Part shown: positions 8,325 through 16,105 of the stretch, one piece after another
How positions within the stretch are numbered: the first letter of the stretch is position 1
How the letters are laid out: every line of letters begins with the position of its first letter
From: Shewanella psychrophila
GTDB taxonomy: Bacteria; Pseudomonadota; Gammaproteobacteria; Enterobacterales; Shewanellaceae
DNA: 64,000 nucleotides
Reading direction: 5' to 3'
NCBI RefSeq assembly: GCF_002005305.1
Contig: NZ_CP014782.1
Coordinates: forward strand, 4,898,001 to 4,962,000
Made by a program: the position numbers and the translations under genes
The notes under the pieces: model-generated
Databases searched by the model: none
The model's input: only the letters and a program-made list of their open reading frames with translations
Told to the model about the DNA's origin: nothing

Positions 8325-9797
8325 TTACATAGCAGCCAAAACAGGATCAAACCAAGAGTTTCTGCCTTCCTTTGCCCGTTTCCGCTTACTTAAGTAAGCT
8401 TCGTATTCGGGGTCGTAAGGTATGGCTGCGCTCCTGATTTTCACATGTCTCTTTATCGGCGTTTGAGCTATCTGAACCAGATTAAAATGGCAGTCCATGT
8501 TGGCAATCTTCTGCCAGCCGTGGAATTGCCACCCACCTATGCGATTCATGTAGTATTTTCGACGTACCCAGTCTTTGCTTTTCGTTGGGTGACGCCTTAC
8601 CGCCCATCGCCATAACAGCCAGAAAAGTTGATGCCCTACATAACCGAAAACTTGCTTTGCAACACAGTGGCGATAATAGTTCGCCCATCCTCTCAGTTTC
8701 GGATTCAATATTTTGATTAAATCGTTAACGGGGATTGTTGGATGTTTTCTGATGAATTCACGTAGATTACTCAAAAATGATAGAACGTTGCTCTTGCTCG
8801 GTTTAATGAGCAGTTTGCCTTTGTACTTTCTAAGATTGAATCCCAGAAAGTCAAAACCATCATCGATATGAGTTATGTGCGTTTTCTCATCAGAGAGTGT
8901 TAAGCCTCTTTCCTGTAGAAAACCAATTAGCTGCGGCTTGATTTCATTAACGAGCACTTCCTTCGAAGAACCTGTGATAACAAAATCGTCTGCATATCCG
9001 ACAAAGTTGACTCTATTCCCTGCTTTACAGGCAATAGACTTAACCAACCGCTCTAATCCAGCCAGCGTGAGCAACATCAGCGTTGGCGAGATTATCCCGC
9101 CTTGCGGTGTTCCTTCTGCTGTTTTGTAGAACAATCCTTTATCAACATAACCACATCCAAGCCATTGTTTCAGCATTCGTTTATCTAATTGAATGTTATC
9201 GATGAGCCATTGATGACCTATCTTATCGAAACAAGCTTTGATGTCACCCTCAAGAACCCATTGGCTAGAGCGCTTCATACATAAACATTTGAAGCACTGT
9301 GCAATTGCATCTGCTGCGCTTCGGTTAGGTCGAAAGCCATAGCTATTGAGGTCGGCTACCGTTTCAGAAATAGGCTCCAAGGCGAGAAGATGAAGCGCTT
9401 GTTGCGCTCTGTCTATCATGCAGGGAATGCCTAAAGGTCTGAGCTGGCCGTTTTTCTTGGGGGTGTAGATACGCCTGAGCGGTTTGGCATGATAGCCTTT
9501 TCGGCTCAGTTGATTGACCGCACCTAAACAACGAGCATCACTGTTCCAAATGATCCCGTCAACGCCTGGTGTTTTGCTGCCTTTATTTTGAGAAACTCTT
9601 TTAACAGCAAGCAATTTTGCTGATTTAGAGTGGGGAAGTATCCACTGCAAGGATTTCGCTCTGCCGCGTTTACCTTCTCGGGTGGCTTTTGCAATGCGCA
9701 TTTGAAGCTTTAATACATGTTGCTTAACCACTTTCCAGTTAATGGATTGCCATTGAGCATTGTCAGGGGATGCACTAACTTCGATTGAAGCCATCAT
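8325..9797 (-). CDS. Group II intron reverse transcriptase/maturase
   Basis: This intron-encoded protein binds its own RNA to help splicing and reverse-transcribes it at the target. From the start I prefer it has 490 residues: the frame extends 28 codons upstream to 9881, but AAGGAG precedes the ATG pair at 9797/9794. RT blocks run in order: KTPGVDG, LRPLGIP, YGFRPNRSAADAI, EGDIKACFDKI, GTPQGGIISP and the catalytic FVGYADDF (YADD at 268-271). The thumb/maturase (X) domain follows with LNPKLRGWANYYRHCV, and RKYYMNRIGGW. After PYDPEYEAYLSKRKR it ends within about 18 residues, with no Cys-pair HNH endonuclease. The sequence class resembles chloroplast-like intron RTs. Confidence 0.93.
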   Translation of the reverse strand: MMASIEVSASPDNAQWQSINWKVVKQHVLKLQMRIAKATREGKRGRAKSLQWILPHSKSAKLLAVKRVSQNKGSKTPGVDGIIWNSDARCLGAVNQLSRKGYHAKPLRRIYTPKKNGQLRPLGIPCMIDRAQQALHLLALEPISETVADLNSYGFRPNRSAADAIAQCFKCLCMKRSSQWVLEGDIKACFDKIGHQWLIDNIQLDKRMLKQWLGCGYVDKGLFYKTAEGTPQGGIISPTLMLLTLAGLERLVKSIACKAGNRVNFVGYADDFVITGSSKEVLVNEIKPQLIGFLQERGLTLSDEKTHITHIDDGFDFLGFNLRKYKGKLLIKPSKSNVLSFLSNLREFIRKHPTIPVNDLIKILNPKLRGWANYYRHCVAKQVFGYVGHQLFWLLWRWAVRRHPTKSKDWVRRKYYMNRIGGWQFHGWQKIANMDCHFNLVQIAQTPIKRHVKIRSAAIPYDPEYEAYLSKRKRAKEGRNSWFDPVLAAM

Positions 9798-10289
9798 TTG
9801 CGTTTCTCCTTGAATAAAGTTCTTCAAATCATCTTGCAACGGGAGACCAGCTCGAAGTGGGCCCACTTTCGTGCCAGACATAAGTCTGTATCCGTATCAT
9901 TACAATGCGGCATTCGCTTTTTCTAGCCTCCTTTACCTGCATTACTATCGGCAGCCTTCGCAGGCCACTTTCCCTAAAGGGAGCAATACAGGCTTACCCT
10001 GTTCCGTATGTCGCGCAATGTCAGGGTAGATGCCCACTATAGTGCGGAGAGTTATTTGATCACGAAAGAGCACTGTCCAATCTCTTTCCAACTCTCGTGC
10101 CTTTTGGCCACAGCGTATTAACCACTTCCGCTGTTTCTCATATAACGCACCTTAAATGGATTCACTTACGTTCATCATACTGACACCCTAGCACTTACCC
10201 GATTGTGATTATCAGGAAGAACGTCCTCTCACGATTCAGTTCCCATTCGGCATAAGCCAAATATCGTTACATTGTCAGACTCGCTTATG

Positions 10290-10497
10290 TAGACTCCCCA
10301 CTGTCAACAACAAAATGTGTTATCGATGAATTAATGCGTGCTTATGTACGAGCTCTAATAGGGTAGCGAACCCAGGCTCTATGATATTTACGCGGACCAG
10401 TAAACAAATCTACTTTACGAGCTTAATGCTCTTTGCGAGTCACTGTTTTTACTGGTTGATTTTCATCTTCGATTAAGCATTTTATTGTTTGAACGCG
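10290..10497 (-). ncRNA. Probable seekRNA/bridge-RNA region of the IS1111-like element
   Basis: This is the stretch between the transposase stop (10498) and the 3' end of the element. In characterised IS1111 members the guide RNA that recognises target and donor DNA is encoded here. I see no protein frame and only irregular stem potential. The assignment rests on position and subgroup, not on a recognised RNA motif. Confidence 0.45.
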
Positions 10498-11536
10498 TTA
10501 AGAGGTCAATATAATATTGGCTTTGTATTCAGTGCCTTGAGTTAACATTGCAAAAGCGGTTCTTACGGTTTTATTAGCCAAGGTCACGGCGGCGCACTTT
10601 ATGCCACGCCTATCGACTAAGTCTTGTATCCATTTTTCTTTACAAGTTTAGCTTCCCGTTTATTAACGTGCCTAACACTCGCTGCCGCGCCAGTGATTAG
10701 CTGACTTCGTATCACAGTGTTTTTAACATGTTTACCTATCGAGCCTAACTTGCTTTTACCTCCGCTAGAATGTTGCAGAGGGGTTAACCCTATACAAGCG
10801 GAAACATCTTTTCCTCTAGTAAAACAACCTAATTCTGCACAGCCCAAAGCAATATACAAATTGATAGCATTTATTGGCCCAACACCTTCTAGTTTCAGTA
10901 ACTTTTTGCATTCAGGATGGGTTTCAATTGATGCTTCTAGGCATTCATCATAGGTTACAAGTGTTTCTGCGACCGTTAAATACAGTTTCCAGGCCTCATC
11001 TAGTGCTTTTCTAAATTCATGTGAGAAACCATTGCCAGCATCTTCAAGGGTCGATTCTATCGCGCCCCGTAAACCACCGTTACGATTGCTTGAGTTGATA
11101 TTAAACTCGGCTAATAATGCAATAAGTTGGTTGCTGAGCGCTGTTTTTGCTTACTGCAAAGCTCTCTTAAACGCATCGTCGACTGAAGTTGTTGCTGCTC
11201 GATTGATTTCCCTGAAATGAAATTAACATCGGGCAGCAAAGCAGTTTGAACAATCGCTAAAGCATCATTCTTGTCCGTTTTTTGGGATTGCCTCACTGAG
11301 GCGACGAGTTTGGCAGAAATAAGCTTGGCGTCGTGCCCGTAAAGTAAGGCTTGCTGTTTCCAATAACTTGATGTTTCGCAAGCTTCAAATACCACCGTCA
11401 TAGGCTTTGAGTTAGCAAGGAATAAGATAAATTCATCAGGTGTCATTTCTTCATTAGAACGCACTGTACGGTTTGTAGTTTTACAAACTTGAATTACTTT
11501 CTTCGCTAAATCGACACCAACAATCGTATTTTTCAT
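10498..11536 (-). pseudogene. IS110/IS1111-family transposase, two frameshifts
   Basis: The N-terminal part starts at MKNTIVGVDLAKKVIQV (DEDD RuvC-like domain; GVD motif, later DKNDALAI) and stays open to about 11148. The frame then shifts at an A5 run (11144-11148) into QLIALLAEFNINSSNRNGG and LKLEGVGPINA, LTPLQHSSGGKSKLGSIGK (Transposase_20 domain with the candidate catalytic serine). It shifts again at a second A5 run (10633-10637) into WIQDLVDRRGIK and LANKTVRTAFAMLTQGTEY, stopping at 10498. Adding one A at each run gives exactly 346 codons plus stop, a normal length for the family. So the gene is intact but for two one-base losses: either real decay or homopolymer sequencing errors. Confidence 0.88.
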
Positions 11537-11698
11537 AATGGACTCCAACATGTGATGATACAAATGTAAGGTACACCACAGGGTTAAGTGTGGGGAGTCT
11601 AATTATCTACTTTATTCAGAGCCATAGGGTCATCTGGTGATACAGATGGTTCACTCTTATTCGCGGTGAACTGCGCTTCATACGACCTCAGGTCGCAC

Positions 11699-11965
11699 GG
11701 ACAAAAGTAAGTTAGTGTATTCGGTCTAATTAAGCTGACATTGATTAGAAAAAGTAATTTAGTTTATTCGAAAGCCCTAATTCACTCCAAACTGTTTACC
11801 CTTTCCGGTTAAATTTCACTCTGGCTCGATTTATTTGTTATGTGATTACGCAAGCGAACCTCAAACAACAATACAGCTTATCCGACATATTGATTGGTTA
11901 TGTTATTTTCACAATAAACTTTTATTCTGTTGTAAGCTCGTATTCTTTACCGAATAGAAATATGA
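11699..11965. other. 5' exon of the intron and upstream region of the phosphatase gene
   Basis: This 267-base AT-rich region carries the intron's upstream exon sequence and presumably the promoter of the following phosphatase gene. I see no convincing -35/-10 pair or operator. Confidence 0.4.
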
Positions 11966-13663
11966 ATGAAAGATAACAACAAAGATGACAGCATGGCACT
12001 TTCAGATGAGCAAGAACATCACCTCAGCCGCCGCAGTTTCCTCACTGGCGTGGCCGCAATAGGTGCTGGTGCATCACTGAGTGCATATGGCATGAATGTT
12101 GGTGATAACGTCAAACTTAATAAACGTCAGTTATCACCATCTGAACTAGATAAAGCCTTGGAAAAACACGTTAAAAACATTGTAGTCATCTATGCGGAGA
12201 ACCGAAGTTTTAATAATCTTTTTAGTGATTTTCCTGGTCTTGAAAACCCCTTGTCATCATTTAAACCTGAGAATTCACGGCAACGAGATCGAAACGGAAG
12301 TCTACTTAACAAGTTACCACCTGTTTGGGGAGGAGTTTTGCAGATGGGGCCACAAACCCTTGACGGGGTCACTTACCCTAATGCAACCCAGTTTCAAACT
12401 GATTTAGCCAATGCACCTTTCGCTCTAAAAGGCCCCTGTGGAGAGGATTTGCCTTTTGGTTTAGTGACAAGAGATTTATGCCATGTGTTTTATCAAAATC
12501 AGATGCAAATCAATGATGGAAAAAATGACCACTTTGTCGCATGGGCAGATTCTGGAGCGTTAACTATGGGTCATTATAGTCAAAGTCGCTATTCACTACG
12601 CTTATGGGATGTCGCTAAAGAATATGTATTGTGTGATAATTTTTTTCAGGGGGCATTTGGCGGATCTTTTCTTAACCACCAATACCTAGTCAGTGCAGCA
12701 GTGCCCTTTTACCCAGATGTTCATAACTCTGTTGCAAAAACACAAATAGCAACACTGCAAAGTGATGACCCCCTCGATACTCGCCTTAAACCGTTACTCA
12801 AATCACCCGCTAGCGCAATGGATGGAGCACCTCAGTTTGGTCCCAGCGCTTTAACTCCTGATGGCTATGCGGTCAATACCATGGCCCCCCCTTATTGGCC
12901 AACTTGGATGCGTGATCCGAAACTTCCTGATTATGCTAAACCTGATAATCCTAATACACTGGTTGCACAGTCCCATGAACACATAGGTGATAAGCTATCA
13001 AAAGAAAATATAGAATGGGCTTGGTATGCTGGAGCTTGGCAGGCAACACTCGATCAATTTAAAGGCTCTAAAGGCATTCCTAAAATCCCAAACTTTCAAT
13101 ATCATCATCAGCCATTTAATTACTTTAAAGCACAAGGTCCCGCACATCCTATTGAGCGAAAAAAGCGCTTACGCGATGCTGGTTTGGGCAATGACTCTAG
13201 TAGTAACAAATTTTTCAAAGACGCAGAAGCTGGTGAATTACCAACGGTTACTTTTTATAAACCCCAGGGGAACTTGAATATGCATGCCGGCTACACTGAT
13301 GTAGCTTCTGGTGATCGACATATTGACCGTGCACTAAAAGTATTACAAGAGAGTCCCCAATGGGAAAATATGATAGTGATAGTCACGACCGATGAAAATG
13401 GTGGTTGGTGGGATCATGTTGCACCGCCAAAAGGTGACCGTTGGGGACCAGGCACTCGCATTCCGGCCTTGGTTGTGTCGCCTTTTTCTCGTAAGGGAAC
13501 GGTGGACCATACACTTTACGATACCGGATCTATTCTTCGCTTGATTACTCGAGTGTTCAAATTGGAGACACTTGATGGTATCAAACAACGTGACGATAAA
13601 ATGATTGCTCGTGGTCAGGAACCATTCGGGGACTTAACCAACGCGCTGCACTTTCCGATTTGA
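11966..13663 (+). CDS. Tat-exported acid phosphatase / phospholipase C family phosphoesterase
   Basis: The 565-residue protein belongs to the alkaline-phosphatase-superfamily phosphoesterases that include AcpA acid phosphatase and bacterial non-haemolytic phospholipases C. It should act outside the inner membrane: a twin-arginine signal is visible (SRRSFL at 21-26 followed by a hydrophobic AAIGAGASLSA). The first metal site lies in VKNIVVIYAENRSFNNLF, with further motifs GHYSQSRYSL, FGGSFLNHQYLVSAA, and the C-terminal metal-binding VTTDENGGWWDHVAPP and PGTRIPALVVSPFSRKG. These are family hallmarks. Whether it attacks phosphomonoesters or phospholipids cannot be told from sequence; the AcpA-like pattern favours a phosphatase. 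No strong ribosome-binding site precedes the ATG; an in-frame ATG at 11993 is an alternative. Single gene after the mobile DNA. Confidence 0.88.
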   Translation: MKDNNKDDSMALSDEQEHHLSRRSFLTGVAAIGAGASLSAYGMNVGDNVKLNKRQLSPSELDKALEKHVKNIVVIYAENRSFNNLFSDFPGLENPLSSFKPENSRQRDRNGSLLNKLPPVWGGVLQMGPQTLDGVTYPNATQFQTDLANAPFALKGPCGEDLPFGLVTRDLCHVFYQNQMQINDGKNDHFVAWADSGALTMGHYSQSRYSLRLWDVAKEYVLCDNFFQGAFGGSFLNHQYLVSAAVPFYPDVHNSVAKTQIATLQSDDPLDTRLKPLLKSPASAMDGAPQFGPSALTPDGYAVNTMAPPYWPTWMRDPKLPDYAKPDNPNTLVAQSHEHIGDKLSKENIEWAWYAGAWQATLDQFKGSKGIPKIPNFQYHHQPFNYFKAQGPAHPIERKKRLRDAGLGNDSSSNKFFKDAEAGELPTVTFYKPQGNLNMHAGYTDVASGDRHIDRALKVLQESPQWENMIVIVTTDENGGWWDHVAPPKGDRWGPGTRIPALVVSPFSRKGTVDHTLYDTGSILRLITRVFKLETLDGIKQRDDKMIARGQEPFGDLTNALHFPI

Positions 13664-13752
13664 TTCATACAGTGTTTTCGAGTAAGTGTTCAATATAAGA
13701 CGGACCTTGCCGGTCGCGATAAAACCTGCATCAAGTTCAGCCCTACAGAACA

Positions 13753-13786
13753 GATGAGTAGTGATCCATAGGTATCACTACTCATC
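13753..13786. repeat. Perfect 13-bp inverted repeat with 8-base loop
   Basis: GATGAGTAGTGAT (13753-13765) and ATCACTACTCATC (13774-13786) flank CCATAGGT. No T-tract follows on either strand, so it is not a standard terminator; it may be an RNA hairpin or the core of a palindromic repeat. Confidence 0.85.
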
Positions 13787-14169
13787 GTACGCTCTAAGTG
13801 ACTGGTGTCGATAAGCACAGCTGAATGAGGAGCAAAGAAGTCGTAGCTAATTAGGTAGTCCTCATGTTTTAAATTGTTTACTGGGAAGGTTAAATAACCT
13901 TTTTTTGAAGAACTCAGTGTAGATAAGGCTGTGAGCTTCCAAAACAGGGCCAATTTTGTTCCATACAAAATTTGGCACTTCCTCCGCTGACCCATAAGGA
14001 TATGGGAAATGTCTTAAAAGCGTCTGGAACACTTAAGACCATGGAGGTCAGAAGTACTCTTATAGAATCAAGAGCCGACGTTTCGCAGAAACTTCTCAAA
14101 ATAAAATGCACATAAGTGCGCCACAGGCGATAGATAACAAGAAAGGTATGACTTTCATCACACCTCCCC

Positions 14170-14226
14170 AATGTCAACTCATCCAGAAGCTAAACCACAA
14201 CAATGTCACCTAGCTTCATTCGAAGG
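14170..14226. repeat. Dispersed repeat, copy A (shared with 38629-38685)
   Basis: The segment containing AGAAGCTAAACCA and GCTTCA-TCGAAG recurs about 24.5 kb away with roughly three quarters identity over its aligned part. It contains the inverted pair GAAGCTA / TAGCTTC, so it can fold. Function unknown. Confidence 0.6.
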
Positions 14227-14231
14227 TTAAA

Positions 14232-14795
14232 TTAGAATTGATAACTCATGCCGATACTGAAATTTTGTACGATGAGCTCTTGGATTGGCACATACTGGTA
14301 TTCCAGGTTAAGGCCCAGTCCAGATTGAAAACGTATTCCCCAGCCTACTGCACCATAGAAATCGGTTCCGTCTGTTTCAATACTCTTTGTGGTGCCACTC
14401 CCGAAAATACCTGTAACATCATAATTAAGCTGGTTGGCACTGGCACCTAACTTGGCATAGAGGCTATTACTTTCAGACAGCGGGACTTGACCATAAATGG
14501 CCGCGCGCACACCTTTATAACTGATATTATTGACCGTAGTGAGTATGTCCGTAAATGCGCTTGCTATACCACCACTACCACTGAATACACTCCCCTCTAT
14601 ACCAAAGTTATCATTGAGCATATATCTGTAATAAACATCGATGCCAACACTGTCTCCGCCGCCGTACTTTTCACCACTGTCGGCCTCAAAGTCTTGGCTA
14701 CCATAGCCAATATTCCCGCCAATAATATGGTTAGACTCACCAGCCACCGCACCAAAACTCAAAATAGATACAATCACTATAGATAACAATTTCAT
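14232..14795 (-). CDS. Outer-membrane beta-barrel protein (paralogue 1)
   Basis: The 187-residue protein has a cleavable signal peptide (MKLLSIVIVSILSFGAVAG) and then alternating amphipathic strands of an eight-strand barrel, ending in the typical outer-membrane C-terminal aromatic (GMSYQF). Features such as HIIGGNIGYGSQDFE, YYRYMLNDNFGIEGSVFSG, GWGIRFQSGLGLNLEYQYVP are shared with a second gene at 17492-18064, so the two are paralogues (about half of the aligned residues match by eye). The family is the OmpA/Ail-like small-barrel group; a specific role is not evident. Single gene, minus strand; its upstream region is AT-rich. Confidence 0.8.
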   Translation of the reverse strand: MKLLSIVIVSILSFGAVAGESNHIIGGNIGYGSQDFEADSGEKYGGGDSVGIDVYYRYMLNDNFGIEGSVFSGSGGIASAFTDILTTVNNISYKGVRAAIYGQVPLSESNSLYAKLGASANQLNYDVTGIFGSGTTKSIETDGTDFYGAVGWGIRFQSGLGLNLEYQYVPIQELIVQNFSIGMSYQF

Positions 14796-15137
14796 ACAAA
14801 TCCTTTTCCCTAAAAATGGTCATAAACGCCACAAAAGTGGCAAAAACCAAACAAAAACAAACCAACAACACTGGTTTAACAGCCGATATACTAGGCGTCT
14901 AAACTGTACCTAAGCTGAACAAAGGGATAATAACTCATACATCTGTTAAAGATTGGTATAAAAAGCTAACTTTACCTTTTGTATTCGTTAAATAAACATC
15001 TTGTGTAAATTTGGCGTTGGACTTATATCGGTTGGTATTAGCTGTATATTTAGAAGCTGTGTATTAGAGGCTGTGTTGTTGCGGCAGTTTTGAGGAAAGC
15101 CATTGAGTGGAGGTCAATGGCTTGTAACAACTAATGA
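14796..15137. other. Non-coding region upstream of the barrel gene
   Basis: The 342-base AT-rich gap should hold the barrel gene's promoter and the 3' end of the hydroxylase transcript, which has a hairpin at 15097-15123. No further feature is supported. Confidence 0.4.
15097..15123 (-). terminator. Hairpin after the hydroxylase gene
   Basis: AAGCCATTGA (15097-15106) and TCAATGGCTT (15114-15123) form a perfect 10-bp stem, 14 bases after the stop of the gene at 15138. Only a short T-run (TTT) follows on the minus strand, so termination strength is uncertain. Confidence 0.5.
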
Positions 15138-15998
15138 TTAAGGCTCATCATTGCCCTGTGGCGGCAGTAACAGATGACCCAAGCGCGCCTTCAATGACAG
15201 TCCAGGCGAGAACGCTTCAGTGAACATAGACTTCCATTCACTGAAAGTGACCACTAGCGGGTTAAAGCTATTAATGGGCTTAGTGATGCCATACTCTACC
15301 GTCTCTTCCTCTTTGGCATAAGTGCCAAACATGCGATCCCAGATGATCAGCACGCCAGCATAGTTCTTATCTATATATTGAGGATTACGACCATGGTGCA
15401 CTCTATGATGCGACGGTGTATTGAATATCCACTCGAATGGGCCTAAGGTTTTGACCGCTTGGGTATGGACGAAAAACTGTAAGCCCAAATTGAGCAAGAC
15501 CACAAACACCACCCAATTAGGATCGAAGCCCACCACCACTAACGGCAGCCAGAATACCCACATTCCGGCTAGTGGATACATCAGAGATTGTCTGAATGCG
15601 GTGCTGAAATTCATATTTTCCGAGCTATGGTGGGCAACATGGGCAGCCCACATCCAACGAACCCTGTGACTGGCACGATGGAACCAGTAGTAACAGAAAT
15701 CCTGGGCTATCATGAGTAGCACAAAATTGATGGCATTCATCTCGATATCAAACAAGCGCCAGCCAAAAAATATCAGATAGAGTTTAGCTATCAATAATCC
15801 CGTTAAAATATCCGCCCCTTGATGCATCCCGGCCAGACCGAAGTTACACAATACTTCAGGGAGATGATAGCGGGCAGTATGGGGGAGCTTCCTTCGCCTA
15901 TCACCCAGATACCATTCCAGTAAGATGCAGATAAAAAAGATAGGTGCCAGCACGATAAGCAACATCTCAGGGTGGGCGATAAGTGTACTAAATTCCAT
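15138..15998 (-). CDS. Fatty acid hydroxylase / sterol desaturase family membrane protein
   Basis: This is a di-iron membrane oxygenase. The histidine clusters are complete: HRASH (107-111), HVAHH (120-124), H178 and HHRVHH (197-202). Membrane segments lie at about 10-30, 65-80, 88-105 and 140-180. Proteins of this superfamily hydroxylate or desaturate lipids; the bacterial branch is mostly uncharacterised, so the substrate is unknown. At 286 residues it is of normal length. It lies 107 bases downstream of the DUF2804 gene on the same strand and may be cotranscribed with it, which would fit a role in lipid or storage-lipid metabolism (inference). Confidence 0.88.
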   Translation of the reverse strand: MEFSTLIAHPEMLLIVLAPIFFICILLEWYLGDRRRKLPHTARYHLPEVLCNFGLAGMHQGADILTGLLIAKLYLIFFGWRLFDIEMNAINFVLLMIAQDFCYYWFHRASHRVRWMWAAHVAHHSSENMNFSTAFRQSLMYPLAGMWVFWLPLVVVGFDPNWVVFVVLLNLGLQFFVHTQAVKTLGPFEWIFNTPSHHRVHHGRNPQYIDKNYAGVLIIWDRMFGTYAKEEETVEYGITKPINSFNPLVVTFSEWKSMFTEAFSPGLSLKARLGHLLLPPQGNDEP

Positions 15999-16105
15999 CA
16001 GAATTCCTTTCTGTTATTTTTATTCTTATTTTCTTTAAAACGGATTAAATCAAAGCTCCGGCATCCAAATACCAGGGCAATCAGTGATGTTACCTAAACA
16101 CCGTA

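Larger units (their letters stand above)
10290..11601 (-). mobile_element. IS110-family (IS1111-like) insertion sequence inside the group II intron
   Basis: Two perfect 12-bp inverted repeats bound the element: TAGACTCCCCAC at 10290-10301 and its complement at 11590-11601. Between them lies a leftward transposase gene of the IS110 family, now frameshifted, plus about 200 bases of non-coding DNA on its 3' side. Subterminal inverted repeats and a long 3' non-coding end are features of the IS1111 subgroup. The true tips probably extend a few bases beyond the repeats. Left and right flanks join into one intron domain I, so the insertion came after the intron. Confidence 0.85.
8229..11698 (-). mobile_element. 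Group II intron with RT/maturase, split by an IS110/IS1111-type insertion
   Basis: The 5' end reads GTGCGACC (starting at 11698, leftwards), matching the GUGYG consensus. Domain V is at 8255-8288 (GAGCCGTATGC..., GAAA loop, ...CGGTTC), and the 3' end is CCTATCCGAC, ending at 8229. The 5' exon ends in TTGTCC (11699-11704), which can pair with GGACAG at 10073-10078 as IBS1-EBS1 with one G-U pair. Domain I is interrupted by an insertion sequence at about 10290-11601; without it the intron is about 2.16 kb. The maturase frame is intact. It lies antisense to both flanking genes (rlmG and the phosphatase). Splicing across a 1.3-kb insertion in domain I is doubtful (inference). Confidence 0.85.
13664..14231. 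other. 568-base non-coding region with hairpins and repeat DNA
   Basis: No real gene is seen; open frames on the minus strand lack family features and start signals. It holds a perfect 13-bp hairpin (13753-13786), a short AAGGTTA-AA-TAACCTT stem followed by a T-run (13886-13906, possible rightward terminator), and near its right end (14170-14226) a sequence also found at 38629-38685. It looks like accumulated intergenic repeats. Confidence 0.55.

Noticed and set aside
10140..10150. A GTGCG motif at 10150 (minus) as the 5' end of the group II intron
   Set aside because: Upstream sequence (10151-10289) still looks like intron domain I, and a better GTGCGACC with pairing IBS1-EBS1 is found at 11698 beyond the insertion sequence.
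10617..10859. A separate 80-residue gene
   Set aside because: It is only the middle part of the frameshifted IS110 transposase; its TTG start is arbitrary because the frame is open well upstream.
13690..14177. Two open frames on the minus strand in the gap after the phosphatase
   Set aside because: They overlap each other, lack start signals and known domains, and cover inverted repeats; more likely chance frames in repeat DNA.
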